A stretch of DNA of 64,000 bases from Marsupella aquatica (GCA_973895155.1 OZ316896.1:11780001-11844000), one strand, 5' to 3'; counted from the stretch's first letter, positions 35,323 to 47,939 are shown. Made by a program: numbers and translations. Notes: generated from the sequence alone by a model not told the origin.

Positions 35323-36205
35323 GATTAATTTTCTAATAAAAACCTGGTTATAACCTGAGAACCTGTCTAAAAAACTATACAATTCCTTACCGGCAACTTG
35401 ATCTAGAATTGTATTTGTAAATGGTAAGGGATGAAAGTCCTTTTTAGTAGCCGCATTTAATTTCCTATAATCCTGACATACTCTAATTTTTACTTTCCCA
35501 TCCGGTCCTGGTTTTTTAGGAACTATAACTATAGGCGATACCCATTCACTACTTAGGACAGGGTAAATACAACCAGCCTCTTTTAATTTGTCTAATTCTA
35601 TTTTAACCATGAGGGAATACTTGGGATTTAGTCTACACTGACGCTGCCTAATGAATATAGCACCTTCTACTAAATCTATATGGTGTTCACCTAAAGTAGA
35701 AGAAATTCCTTTTAGATCATGATGACTCCAGACAAAAATATCTTTATATTCGTATAAAAGATCCTTGTATGCTTGTTTGGTAACATCATCCAAATTTCTC
35801 CCTATGTTAAACGTTTTATCCCTTTCTAGTTCTAGCTTAGCATATTGATTATTTTTAACCATACCCTCAGTCATGCTAGCAGACTCTTGAAAATACGCAG
35901 AGCTTCAACATCTGGGGCACCAAAGTCCTCTATTTCAGCAAAATTAACGGCTACCGGAGGCATTTTATATTTTCTACGCCTAGAACTAAGAAGTGGTTTT
36001 AGTTGTTTTCTATACAAAGCATTATTTCTCCACAATTCTCCAAAAGTTACCATCGCTTGAGCATTAGCCACATCCTTAACTATGTCATAGCCTACTTTTT
36101 CATCTACTCTAACTCCCTGAAAATTTGGCTTATCCTCAAAAGAAACATGCTTGGGCTTCACTACAGTATTTTGTGCATTAGCTTTGAGCTCTTGCTTAAT
36201 AGGAT
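35320..36205 (-). pseudogene. gypsy-C protease-RT N-terminal part
   Basis: Minus-strand frames 36161-35871 and 35874-35281 encode the protease-RT linker (HVSFEDKPNFQGVRVDEKVG, ALYRKQLKPLLSSRRRKYKM). Next come the RT entry sequences DIFVWSHHDLKGIS, RQRQCRLNPKYSLMVKIELD, SEWVSPIVIVPKKPGPDGK and VRVCQDYRKLNAATKKDFHPLPF (start IRVCQDYR). The retropepsin active site itself is not seen: a jump between QDFGAPDV and the ASM segment near 35873 suggests an internal deletion. The 5' part of the element (gag) is replaced by the copia element from about 36205. Confidence 0.8.
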
Positions 36206-38890
36206 GTAGCTGTTAAGGTTTGTTTAACGCTCTTCCAGGAAATAGTTGTGCCTCCACTAAGAAAGACATATCCCGTTTGAGATTTTGCAGTGTTGGCATC
36301 TGAAAGATAACCAGCATCAGCATATCCTACAATCTCGTGTGTAGAGTTAAATGGAAAAAATTAACTCGTGTCTGTATATCCATGTAAGTAATGGAATATA
36401 TGTTTAACACTGTTCCAATGGCGAGTAGTGGGGTTTGCGCTATGTCTTGCTAAGAGATTCACTACAAATGAAATGTCTGGTCGAGTTTGGTTAGCTAAGT
36501 ACATGAGTGCACCTATAGCTGATAGGTAAGGGGTTTCAGGTCCTAAGGTTGGTTCATGTTCTTCGCATTTGCGAAAAACATCACTACTATTTTCTAAGGA
36601 TCTGACTACCATTGGTGGGTGAGCTAAATGCATGTTAAACTGTTTAAGGATTTTCTCTGTATATGCGGTTTGATGTAATAAAATGCCAGTGGGCAAGGTG
36701 TCGAGTTGTAGACCAAGGCAAAAGCTAGTTTTACCAAGGTCATTCATCTCGAAAGTGGACTTTAAGGTGTTGATGGTATATTCTGTAATTTTTGGAGTGC
36801 CAAAAATGTTTAAATCATCGACATAGATAGCAATGATGACAAATTTGTCATCAACATGCTTAATAAATAGGCATGGTGCAATAGCATCATGGGAGAATCC
36901 CATGGAAATCATCTCATCTATAAATCCTTGATACCATACTCTGCCACTTTGTTTAAGGCCATATAGAGCCTTCAACACGCGGATAGCTAGTCCGCGGCGA
37001 GTATGCCGTACGGTGGACACAGCGGTGTCAGAATGTGTATTAGACACATTAGTAGAAGGATGAGATGATGTTGTAATGAGCTTATGTAAATATGGAATAT
37101 GGGATTTAGCTCCTTGAGCTAAAGCACGTTTACGTGCTTCTAGTTCCGGTGGTGCACGCATATAAATACACGTGTCCAATGTCCCATAAAGGTATCAATA
37201 GCGACATCCATTTGTTGCATTTTTAGTTTATGAAAAATTTCAAAACTGATAAGGTATCAAAAAGTTATGGTATCCATTACTGGTGAGTAGGTCTCATCGT
37301 AATGGATGCCATGTTGTTGAGTAAAGCCTTTCCCGACTAAGCGGGCTTTATAATGGCTAAGCGGGCTTTATAACGGACAACTTGTCATTTTTTTTACGGA
37401 TAAAGGTCCATTTATATCCAATTAAATGAACATCCGGTGGTGTTAATTCCACCGGTCCAAAGGTGTTTCGACTTAGTAGAGAATCAAGTTCTCCATTAAT
37501 AGCTTCTTGCCACTTAGGCCAGTCGAGTCTATTTTGGCATTCTAAAATGGTTAATGGTTCTGGTGTTTCATCCGTGATGGTTTTAGCAACCATGGATGCA
37601 AAACATTCATTTGGAATGGTGGTTTGTCGATTCTATTCCAGACTTCACTAGAATGGGTGTAATGGATTGATATTTCGTCATTACTTGGAGAAGAATTCAA
37701 AGTAATGATTGGTGAATCAGGTACAGACGATGGCCTTCTACGTGGTTGTTTATCTTTTGCACCAAGGGGTCGACCTCGTTTAGGTCAAGGTTGGTGAGTT
37801 CCAGCTATATCAACTGGAATTTGTATCCTTGCTGGTGCATTTGCCGCAGGGATATGAGAATGAGTTACCTGTGTGATATCCACAAAGGAATCAGGTAACT
37901 CCTCCACTATCTTGTGGAGTTGTAAGATGCGTTGTACTTCCTTCTCCCCCTGGTTTGTTCTGATGTCCTCCCAAAATGGAGAAGTACGTTCCCACTCCAA
38001 AAGTGGTGGTGGGTTTGTGTCAGGGTTATGTAGTTTGGGAAAGATATTTTCATCAAAGTGGCAGTCTGCAAATCTAGCCTTGAAAAGATCACCTGTGGTA
38101 GGTTCTAACTATCGGATAATGGACGGAGAGTCGTATCCGACATAGATCCCCAACTATCGTTGAGGTCCCATCTTTGTTTGTTTGGGTGGAGAACTTATGG
38201 GAACCATAACTTGGCATCCAAACGATCGAAGATGAGATAGGTCAGGTTGCCTACCATTATTCAGGTGATAAGGGCTATAATCATTAAATGTAGATGGTCT
38301 ATATTGGATTAAGGCATTAGCATGTAATATAGCATGGCCCCATGCAGTAACAGGGAGTTGAGTTTGCATTAGTAAAGGACGTGCAATAAGCTGTAAGCAC
38401 TTGATGATTGCTTCAGCCAATCCATTTTGAAAATGGACATGCGGGACTGGGTATTGAATATCAATACCAAGTGATGCGCAAAAATCATCAAAAGTAGATG
38501 ATGTAAACTCCCCCGCATTATCTACGCGCAAAGTCTTAATGGGTTGGTCTGGAAATTGTGCTTTAAGTCACAGAATTTGTGTCAAAATTTGGGGAATGAT
38601 TAAGTTGCGTGTGGAAAGGAGAGTCACATTTGACCATTTTGTTGATGCATCAATTATCCCCATAAAGTAGCGGAATGGCTGGGTGGGTTAATAGGGCCGC
38701 AAATGTCAGCATGTAAAAAGGCTAGGAATTCACGTATTTTGTTTGGCAATTTGGAAAATTAAGGTTTAGCAATTAGTTTGCCTTGTGAGCATGCTGAGCA
38801 TGGCATGGTGATGGCTATGTGGCGAATATTGGTTGGAATGCCTTGAGTATGCTTCTTTACTTTGTTCAGCATAGATTGGCCAGGGTGGCC
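36206..38890 (-). pseudogene. copia integrase, RT and RNase H
   Basis: The integrase core piece (38531-38154) reads LRVDNAGEFTSSTFDDFC and HFQNGLAEAIIKCLQLIARP, where the final catalytic Glu is in GLAEA. RT begins at 37593 (LDWPKWQEAINGELDSLLSR, TFGPVELTP, GYKWTFIRKKN). It continues after frame breaks in 37179-36361 with VLKALYGLKQSGRVWYQGF and the catalytic YVDDLNIFG. Copia RNase H follows (YLANQTRPDISFVVNLLARH, then GYADAGYLSDANTAKSQTGY past an in-frame TAA at 36361-36363). Interruptions are visible near 37190-37350 and 37600-38150. Confidence 0.85.
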
Positions 38891-38902
38891 TAGGCGTGTA
38901 TG

Positions 38903-40528
38903 CTATAGCTTGTTTAAAGGGTTGGATTGAAGTGTATTATATAAGCATTCAATGTGTGTTAGATAAAACCCACATGAGTACGAGAATAAAGTTTCTTTAA
39001 TGATTTTGCCTAGAGGTGTATCTTCAACAATATGAAGAACCTCTTGGGAATTAGTATTTCCAGTTTGGACATGGAGTCCATTTGCTCGCAAATCTCTGAA
39101 ACTTAAAAGGTTTCTAGTGGCTTGTGGTGCATATATGGCTGATTCTATATGTATTTTTGTTCCTTGAGGTAACCTCAAAGAGGCTGGACCGTAACCCTCT
39201 TCTATTTGGTTAGAACCATTTATAGTCATAATTGAACGACTAGAGGGTGTGATTCTATGAAATAGTTTTCTATCCCGTAGGATAGAGTGTGTGGTACCGC
39301 TATCAATTATGCATGTGTTCAAGCCATCTAGCTCTATTGGTGTAGATGTGGATGCAACTAAGTGAGTTTCAGGGTTTGCTTCGAAATCCTGGAATGGATC
39401 GTGAGATTCCATGAAAGTACCATGGGTCTCGCGTGGTGTGACATCCAATTTTGTCTCCTTAAGGGAATGCTGATATAGTTCCCTAAGGCGTTTCGGGATT
39501 CTACAGTTATGACCAAGATGGTTGCTCATACCACATTGGTGGCATACCATCAGAGATGAGCGTTGAGATCTCCTAGGTTGGCTGTTTTGCCTATAGTTTC
39601 CGCCTTTGTGGTTTCTAGTTAATCTACCGCCTCTGGGGCGTTGTTGGTTATGTCCATTGAATGGACGGTGTTTAAAGTTTCGTTGTTGTCTATGGTTAAA
39701 ATAACTCCCCCTATTGGAGTTATTGTTATGTTTTCTGCCTTTACTTTGTTTGGTGGATTTACGGTTTGTCTGGCTTGAGGTAGAAGCTTCACCGTTTTGT
39801 ACGGTGTGTGCTTCTATTAATTGTGTGGTTGCTAAGGTTCCTGCTGGGCGCTTCTTTGAGTTTATTAGCAGTAGCTGTTGCTGTTGTTCAACAACTAGTA
39901 GGTGTGATAAGAGTTCAGAGTATTGCGTAAACTTCATGTTGCGATATTGAGTCGCAAGCACTAGGTTTGTAGAATGAAAAGTGGATAAGGTCTTTTCTAA
40001 TAGGTCATCATTGGATGTTGTCTCACCGCATAGGGTAAGGGTAGAGGTTATCTTGAATAGTTCATTATTGTAGGTTGAGACGGAAGTGAAGTCTTGAACC
40101 CTGAGGTTCATCCAGTCTTGTTTGGCTCGAGGTAGCGCCACGAGTTTCTGGTGGTCATACCTCGTCTAGAGGGCTAACCATAGCTCTCGTGGTGAGGTTA
40201 AGTGCAAATATTGCATTTGTAGGAATTGGTGTAGGTGTCTTCGGATAAAGACTAATGCCTGAGCCTCTTCGGCGTCTGGCATGTGGGTTTCTATGGCTCA
40301 CGAGAGGGATTTGGCTTTCAGATGGGTCTTTATGTCTAAAGACCAGGCAAGGTAGTTACTACCTTCTAATTCTAAAGCGAGAAATTGCAATTTTTCTAAG
40401 TTTGCCATCTCGGAGTGTCTTGAGTGCAGCAGTGGTGTGCGTATATAGGTAGTATATATATTCAAAAGGAAATGCACATTTGCCGCATGTAATGGTAGGA
40501 GAGGGTTGAGTAAGTGTATGCAAATCAA
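38903..40528 (-). pseudogene. copia gag and protease
   Basis: The N-terminus at 40528-40298 carries LALELEGSNYLAWSLDIKTHL, typical of copia gag. After a break near 40140-40290 the frame 40141-38903 continues (LPRAKQDWMNLRVQDFTSVS and the UBN2-type gag helices). A basic Arg/Asn-rich region and a CCHC knuckle (CHQCGMSNHLGHNC) follow. The aspartic protease site is CIIDSGTTHSIL, with the Asp-Ser-Gly triad intact. It ends near the start of the pre-integrase region (LFSYSCGFYLTHIECLYNTL). Confidence 0.85.
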
Positions 40529-42176
40529 CCTAGGTCATCGGCAAGTAAAGCGAGAATGATTAGGTTTTTGTGTGATTTATGGTTTGCACTTGATGTGTTG
40601 GATTTCTTTGTATTTGGATAAGTGCATACTATCCTTTGTATTTTGGATTTTCTGTGTATTCTTTGTGCAGTTATGCAGGTTTGTAGTTAACTCTTTAAGT
40701 GCACATAAATACACGGAAAGCAGGAACACTTTGTTAAATGTTGCACTTAAGGAGGGTAGCGGAGTGGAACGTCTGGCCAGCCCATACTCACCAGGATGCC
40801 TACAACTTGGCCTTCAATTCTTTGAATCCCCTCAGTGGCTTAGATGCCACTTTAGGACCAAATTCCAGCATCACCAAAAACCCCTCTGGAATCCTTGATT
40901 GGGTCATCAAAGTATTAGAACTAATTAAAACTTTTGAAAATCAATCTCTTTCATTATTCCTACTTGTCCTTCAACAAATATACACAATGATGAGTCATTC
41001 CTAAGTTGCTACTGCGTTTAGAGAGGCTGTGACCCTGTCACAAATATCTATGCATATCTTCAATGAAATGAACCAAAATGGTCCATGCAAAGTGCATCTC
41101 AAAATAAGATAATGGATGCTCATATCTAGAGTATATATCTTCAGTTATGGAGAAGAGGTATTTTTCAACAATTTGACACCACCGCAGATGATCAAATATG
41201 CTGATGTTTTGCACATTTCTCAACATGAGATTGATCAGTTGGGGCCATGTACACTTGGATACAAATATTGGTGCTGTTGATAGAATGAGTTTTAAAGAGG
41301 TTTGCAAGATTGGAAAACATCTCGGAATGCACGGTTGGCATACTGATTATGCTTATGATAACAAGCAATTTTTATCATTGATTAAAATGACACGATCTCG
41401 ACTGTTCTTCAAAGTTTACAAATTTGAGAGCTTGAGATGGGTGTAATAGTGATAGAATCCTAGACAGACACAAAAATTAAGAACATGCTCAAATAAACAT
41501 TGTTCACCGATAGCTTTGTTCAATTTTATTCAATCTGGGTTGGACATCATTGGATGATGCCAGACATTGTTCACTGGTAGCTTTGTTCAATTTTATTCAA
41601 TTTTGGCCACCGAAGAAGTCCAATGTGCAATTCCATATATAAATATAAATATTTGATTTGTTAAAATAATTTAAAATGTATGATTGACTGATTTAATTGG
41701 ACCGTGTATTGAATAGTGACCCTGCATCATAGTATTTCACGAGTGTATATTCGAAATTAATTTTAACGAATTCAAATTCAAGTTCTCTTCCCGATCGTTC
41801 GATACGCGCGATCATCGTCTTGCTTTCTCTCTCCGGGCGGTCGGTCGAGCTCTGCCGTTTTGGTGTTCGCTTCAGTTTCCGTTGTGGAGAAGTGCTGCTT
41901 CCGACGTTCCGGTACTTGTGTTACTGTTGTGCAGTGCAGATCGGTGAGGTTGTTGCCGTGCGAAGGAGATTTTGAAGCAGAGGATTTATTTATCGAAGGA
42001 GCGGAGCGGGGGAAGCAGGAACTGAACGAAGTGACCGTTCGACATTGGTTTCCGTCGCAGATCTGGAGCAGACATTGGGACGGAAGGAAGTGTTTGTTCG
42101 GAAAGAGGGAGCGTAAGAGAGTAGAGAGTGGTGCAGGAAGGCGAAGAGCGGCAGAGAGTAGCGTGAGTAAGGCGAT
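40529..42176. other. Intergenic region upstream of the SPIRAL1-like gene
   Basis: No coding region is supported between the copia gag and the host gene. A near-perfect duplication of about 45 bp (TTGTTCACCGATAGCTTTGT at about 41500 and TTGTTCACTGGTAGCTTTGT at about 41569) ends in ATTTTATTCAATT. From about 41790 base composition becomes GC-richer, consistent with the promoter and 5' leader of the gene beginning at 42177. Minus-strand ORFs opposite this region look like shadows. Confidence 0.5.
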
Positions 42177-42826
42177 ATGGGGCGCGGTGTGAGCAGTGGA
42201 GGAGGCCAGAGTTCTTTGGGATATTTGTTCGGAAGCGATCCCAACCCGGTCAATGGAGTGAAGGCACCCTCGGCCGCAGCTCTCGAGCAACAACAAACTG
42301 CACGTAAAGCGAGTGCCGACGCGGCTGCTCATATCGCTAGGGAGGGTCCTCCTGCCGTGAGCCAAGCTCCTAAAGAGCTTCCTGCCGCAGGGAAGGCAGG
42401 AGATAGCGGAACGTCGCTCGATATGGGGGCTGCGAGACTTGGCAGGAACTCTAATAACTATCACCGCGCAGATGGCCAAAACACCGGCAACTTCATCACG
42501 GTGAGTTTTGCTCACATTGTGCACTGGAATTTGTGCTTGCACTCTACCTGCGTAGAGATTTTGTCCGCTCTTGGGACAATGTAGCCCCTGCCAAAGCGGT
42601 TAAAGTTCCTTATCGGGTGTGGATCTTCCATCCACGTCCTGACCAGTTCTTTTGTACTGCCGATTTGCGTTGCGTGCCGCGATCATCCTTCAAGCTTTTC
42701 TCCAGTCATGACCATTTGAACCTGACTGCCATTGCTCATTCGCTTTTTCAGGATCGTCCGTCCACGAAAGTTCACTCGGCTCCTGGAGGGGGGTCCTCAC
42801 TGGGATACCTCTTTGGGGGGAATTAG
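42177..42826 (+). CDS. SP1L: SPIRAL1-like microtubule-associated protein, two exons (42177-42500, 42752-42826)
   Basis: Exon 1 starts MGRGVSSGGGQSSLGYLFGS and ends at NTGNFIT. A GT-AG intron (42501-42751) follows, and exon 2 encodes DRPSTKVHSAPGGGSSLGYLF and stops with TAG at 42824-42826. Both ends carry the paired GGGQSSLGYLFG / GGGSSLGYLFGG blocks and the NNYHRADGQNTGNF motif that define the plant SPIRAL1 family. These small proteins bind cortical microtubules and promote directional cell expansion. The product is 132 residues, slightly longer than the usual ~110-120 because of an Ala-rich middle (about residues 33-90). The intron sits in phase 0 between the two conserved halves. The frame is intact and the splice sites are canonical, so it is probably functional. 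Confidence 0.95.
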
Positions 42827-44450
42827 GCTCGAACTTGTACGCGATGTGGATTTATTTGTACTCGCCCCACTTACGAGGTTTTATTTTCAGGTCCCTCTTC
42901 TTTAGAGGTTGTTACTGGGGTCCGTTTACCTCTAGCACCTCTCTTGATCTTACGACAACCTTGCCATTTTAATCTCTAATCACTTAACTGTGGTGCCTGG
43001 GAGTTATTGTATTGACTCCCCAAAAAAATTAGCTGTCAATTGTGGAGAGTTCGATCGTGTCCAACTTTGCGCTGAATGAAGATCCGTCGGGTATCATTTA
43101 TTCCTATGAAATGAAACCATTTTCGATGGAATCTGTTCTATACACTTTGGAGAACAACTGTATTGCATTGTTATGAGAAATACAGTATATGTACAGGCTG
43201 TGATTATTCTAAATTCAAAAGTTGTTGTGAACCCTCAGTTTTATCTCGATATTCGGGCCCCACCGCCCTCTTCCGGGTTACCTGATAGGTGTCTTGTGTC
43301 CCGTTGTCATGTCTCTAAGTTCTATGCCAATTGTCTCAGTATGGCAGATTCCAGTCATTGAGTTAAGTCTCTGAGTTAAGTCTCTGTGGTGGTATTTTTG
43401 GATTTCGTGATTGCTTTATGTGGCCCCCTCTGTGTTTCGATGTTTTTCTCGTCATGGCAATGTTGTGGCCTGAAAGAGGAGACAGCATTGTTGCAGTAAT
43501 TGAGGTTCAGTACTTGTCGGGGTTTCTTTTTGGATGTAGTGAACTCGTGATGGCTTCATGTTGTCCCCTATGTTCTTCGATTATTTTCTGGTCACGGCAA
43601 CGTGGTGGCCTTGAGGACGAAATAGCATCGGCCACTGTTGGCGTTGATGTTATCGAGCTTCGTTCAACTGTTGAACTTTGCTCCCTGTTCGACAGTCTAG
43701 GCTCGTTAGTCCTGTCGTGCAGAAGTCAATTTTGCACTGCGATTCAGGGTCTTCGCTGAGTAGGTATATCGTAACACGAGGAAGCGCAGCAGGATAGGAT
43801 TCAGGGTCTTCGCTGAGTAGGTGTGTCGTACCGCAGGAAGCTCAGCAGGATACTTACTTACTTACTAGGAAGGACACTTCGCTGTCTTCTTTGAAAGGGA
43901 ATGAAATTTTAAATCTACTCTCGTTAAGAGACATCGCACCCTGCCAAGCAATTCAGCAGCTCTCCAGGACGAGAATTATTAATTATTATGCTGACCCATT
44001 TTGTATATGGGTTAATTGTTAGGAGCATTGAACCCAAGGTATGCAATGTGACAAGGTGTTACTGGCCGTGCTGAACCCCATTCAATATTCCCCGTGCAGA
44101 ACCCCATTCAATATTCCCCAGACAACTTCATGTTGGAGTTCTATTGTCATTAGGACATTACGCCAACCTTCATGTGCTCAGATTACTCCACTGATTTAGG
44201 TGCATTTACTAGCCATATATGACAATGCTGTTAGCATTAGTAGTATGGGACAAGGTCTGAGTTGGCCCTTGTCACGTTTCATTGACCTTGTGTGTGATAG
44301 ACCGCTTCTCTCGATGCTTATCTCGTTTTGGACTCATGCGGCATAGTGCCCATCTCTTTCATGTATTTATCTCCCTCTCCTTTGCAAGATTATTAAGTTG
44401 TCTGAGAGCTATACTGCCCACGTACCAATACTTGGCATCGTTGTAGGAAT
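42827..44450. other. 3' flank of SPIRAL1-like gene and intergenic DNA with short duplications
   Basis: It probably includes the 3' UTR. Visible structure: a ~55-bp tandem duplication starting GATTCAGGGTCTTCGCTGAG at about 43743 and 43799; a degenerate ~150-bp duplication (about 43405-43480 and 43548-43620, sharing TGGCAATGTTGTGGCCT-like sequence); a 26-bp repeat with AACCCCATTCAATATTCCCC at about 44075 and 44101; and CTTA repeats near 43855. No gene is supported. Confidence 0.55.
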
Positions 44451-45034
44451 AATGTGATCGTGTAGTCACGATTAGACAGGTTCTACATCAGCGAAAAAGG
44501 AGAATGGCTTGGCGAACTGGTAGGGTTGATTCATGAGGGTGGTTCTGCGCTCTCGGATCATGACCCTGTGGTGTTACATCTTTGTTTGGGTGACTTGGAG
44601 GGTGGTTTATCACCCATCAGGGCGGTGTGGTTCAAAGCTAACCCTGCTGTGGTGAGGAACAGGGGATTTCTGGAAGAGCTTGAAGCGGCATGGAGACAAG
44701 GCAAGGGGGACTGCTTGGATCCCTTGATGGCATTCGATAGGGCTCACTCTAGCATGCGGAAGTTGTATAGGAAGAAGCAAAGCACTCCAAGAGATCGTTG
44801 GAAGAAATGCAATTTTTACGCAATAAGCTGCGCATACTCAAACTATCCCTGCCGGAGGAGCAATCTGAGGAAGACCTGAGTATGTACATTGACGCTGAGG
44901 ACCAACTGCATGCAGCTGAGCTAGAAGAAACACATATTGGGAGGAGGCTTGCCCGGATCAAATAACTCGGGGAAGGAAACGAGCCCTCTAAATTTTATTT
45001 TGCAACTGTAAAAGCAAAAAGAAACAGGGAGGCC

Positions 45035-47939
45035 ATGAAGACTTTGATTGTTGAGGGAGGACTGGAAATCACGGATCCGGTGATGATTCTGAAAGAAGTA
45101 GTAAAACAGTGCAAGGATCTGTATGCCCCACTTGCTCCCTCAGCGGCCGAGAATGGAGAGATGTTGCATGCGAGGAGAGAGTTGTTGGCTCATACTAGCC
45201 ACTCTTTATCCACTGTAGAGTTGACTAAGATGGAAAGACTCCCAGATTGCAAGGAAATACAAGAGACTGTATGGAGGCTGCCCCTAGATAAGACTCCTGG
45301 ACCAGATGGGATGACTGCTGAGGTGTACCGGGCATGCTGGGAGTTCATTCAGGTGGATTTGACTGCCATGATACACGTTTCTGGCTGACTGGGGAGTTGG
45401 CGGCAGGGGTAAAGGATGGGATAATTAAATTTATCCCCAAAAAACCAGACAAGCGATTTTTGAAGGATTGGCAACCTCGAACTATGTTGAATACAATCTA
45501 CAAACTTATTGCCAAGATTGTAGCGAATAGGCTGAAGCTCATATTACCTAAATTGATAAACGCCCAGCAGACAGGGTTCATCCCGGGGAGGAACATTTTG
45601 GAAAACATATCTCTTGCCTGGTTAACCTGCGATTGGGTGAAGAATAGGAAACAGGAATATAGGAAACAGGAATCTTTGTTTCTCAAGTTGGATTTTGAGA
45701 AGGCATTTGATAGAGTTAACCACGAGTATATTTGGGAGACGATGCACTTATTAGGGATCTGTAGTCACTTTATTAAGCTGGTGCAAGCTTTGTTAACAGA
45801 TGCCATGTCACGAGCAATGGTGAATGGCTTCCTTTCTAAGACCATTGGGCTGAATTGTGGAGTCAGACAAGGATGCCCACTATCCCCATTACTTTTCATC
45901 CTATCAACACAACCACTTATGAATCTCATGGATGCAGAACTGAAGGTTGGGAGGTTACTTGGGATTAAAATCTCTAAGACACTTACAATCTGTTACAGAT
46001 TATTTGGAGATGACCTAGGAATGATCCCCGCTACAGAGTGCAATTTTCAAATGGCAAGAACAGTGCTGAATTGTTACAAAACTACCACAGGAGCAAAACT
46101 TAATTGAGGAAATCTGTTGTGATCCCTTTAGCCATACTGTGTATCCCACAATGGCTGATAAACACTGGATGTCTGATCAACAGACGTGGGGAGACCCAAA
46201 AATACCTTGGTGCCCCTCTGGGAGTTGATCTGAGGACCGATCAGCTGCATCGATTTGTTTTAGACAAGGTCAGAGCACGGCTATCCTCATGGGCAAACAA
46301 GTTATTATCCTTTTCTGGAAGGGTTCAGTTAGTTAGAATGTACTCTAGGCTATTCCTATCTACCACTCAATGTTCCTAAAGGCTTCAGAAAGTTTGGCTA
46401 AGAAACTGATTGCACTGTGCCGAGACATTCTATGGGGATATAACCCGGAGGGGGGAAAACGGGTATCGCTTGTCTCTTGGGCCAGGATGGCCAGGCATAG
46501 AGTGGAGGGAGGACTTGGTCTAAAGGACCTTCACTACCACTCCGATGCTTTCCTTTCAAAGTGGTTTACATGGGCTCTTGACTCTCCCCACACTGAATGG
46601 GCAGGAATTTTTGGTGAAAACTTGAAGTTGGTTGGATGGCAGAACTTCAAGCTGATTCGTAGGAACAAGTACTCTTTCCAAGATAAAATGCTTTTGTGTT
46701 GCCCTCGTTCGTTTAATGGTCTGACATACACAGGGGGACTTTGGAAAGCATGGATCTGGATTCGTGCGTACTTAATCTTTTTGCCGTCCCACGAGATGCC
46801 CGGGAGGTGGAATGTGAACAACACTCTGCAATGTTTCAAGGGCCTACAATCCTGGCCTAACCAGGACTACGCTGTGGTCACGATGTTGTGCGGTCGCATG
46901 GGCATCCGGTGCGTCCAGGACCTATGGGACAGGGAGCTGAATGAATGGCGCATTCTAGATGGAGTACTGGAGCATACCAGGGGCTTCACAGTGAGAGAGA
47001 ACTGTTGCAGAGATTTTTTGGGGAAGATAAGGACCATTGTGGGCTGCAGCATGTACCACGAGCCAGGTCCGGGAGACTGGTCTTGGGCTGATCGACCAAC
47101 AGCACTGAAGTCTTTTGGTGGATTGCATGATTGAGGACTACCATTTTAGTCCTTTTTTCTCCATAAGAAAGGACTCCATGAGCACTTAATAGGAGTCCAT
47201 GAGCACTGAATGTGCCATATATCCCTTGATGGCTAGGATTGAGTAGTTGAGATTGAAAGGTTAGATCTTGCATGCCAAGTCTTTTGGAAGTGTGTCCACA
47301 CTTTTCGAAAGTCCTTACCTCTTGGAAGTGTGCCCAACATTTGTGGGAGTGTGTCATGAAGTATTTTTTACCTAAGATGTGCTAATCTTGGCCGTTGATA
47401 GTCCTTGGATTAGTGAAAGGACTGGAGACTTTTTTGCCTCCTTTGGTAGTCCTCAATCATGCAATCCACCTTTTAGGATCAACAACCGGAGGGCCTATAT
47501 TCTCATTTGCCCTGCGGTAGCTGACTACGCCACTCTGAACCAAACTTGGGATTGCATCAAAACGGAGGCTGATTGGAACACAAGTTGGGCAGGTTTGTGG
47601 GGTTCAGACTTGTCTTCTAGGGCCAAGACCTTCATATGGAGGATCCTGGCCTCTGGGTTGTTCACTGGTGTGAGAGCCGCCCGCATTGGCAAGGGAGACG
47701 GCCACTGTAAATTGTGTATCGGGGTAGTTGAAACTACTCCTCACCTTTTTACCAAGTGTATGCATGCTAGAAAATGTTGGGCTCTGGGAGCTGGATGTTT
47801 CCAAGGCACCTTTATGGATTACTCAGACCACATGCTGATGATGGACGATCTGACAGTCCGGAAAGATCATCTCAGGGTAGCTAAACTATTTGTATTTTAC
47901 CAGATCCTTTGGTCTCTTTGGCTGGGGCAAAACACATAG
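45035..47939 (+). pseudogene. LINE reverse transcriptase and zinc-finger C-terminus
   Basis: RT motifs appear in order: KTPGPDGMTAEVYRACWEFI (45290-45350), IKFIPKKPDKRFLKDWQPRT, TGFIPGRNILENISLAW, LFLKLDFEKAFDRVNHEYIW, GVRQGCPLSPLLFIL and YRLFGDDLGM, where the usual FADD box reads FGDD. The frame breaks at about 45390 and 46107, and the maturase-like part continues to 47134. After the MITE it resumes with RINNRRAYILICP and the zf-RVT domain (AKTFIWRILASGLFTGVR, then CKLC...H...C). The enzyme would copy its RNA at a nicked target; this copy is non-functional. Confidence 0.87.
47117..47470. mobile_element. 354-bp MITE with perfect 27-bp terminal inverted repeats
   Basis: The left end (47117-47143) begins GGTGGATTGCATGATTGAGG and the right end (47444-47470) is its exact complement over 27 bp. 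TTTT flanks both sides (47113-47116 and 47471-47474). Joining the flanks gives an uninterrupted LINE frame (ALKSF followed by RINNRRAY), which confirms insertion and a 4-bp duplication. There is no coding capacity. The superfamily is not clear from ends and duplication length. Confidence 0.88.

Larger units (their letters stand above)
36206..40528 (-). mobile_element. Ty1/copia retrotransposon, decayed, joined directly to gypsy-C
   Basis: Gag (40528 to about 39400), protease (about 39300), integrase (about 38850 to 38000) and RT-RNase H (37593 to 36206) occur in the copia order, integrase before RT. RNase H ends abruptly inside ISWKSVKQTLTATS, and the very next codons belong to gypsy-C. No LTRs were found; the 3' one is missing because of this truncation. 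Several frame breaks separate the coding blocks. Confidence 0.85.

Noticed and set aside
41038-41446. Small ORFs between the copia element and the SPIRAL1-like gene
   Set aside because: No conserved motif and no splice context that would join them to a gene.
41778-42542. 254-codon minus-strand ORF over the SPIRAL1-like gene
   Set aside because: It lies antisense to a confidently identified gene and has no recognisable domain.
43418-43759. 113-codon plus-strand ORF downstream of the SPIRAL1-like gene
   Set aside because: The region consists of degenerate internal duplications and the translation has no recognisable domain.
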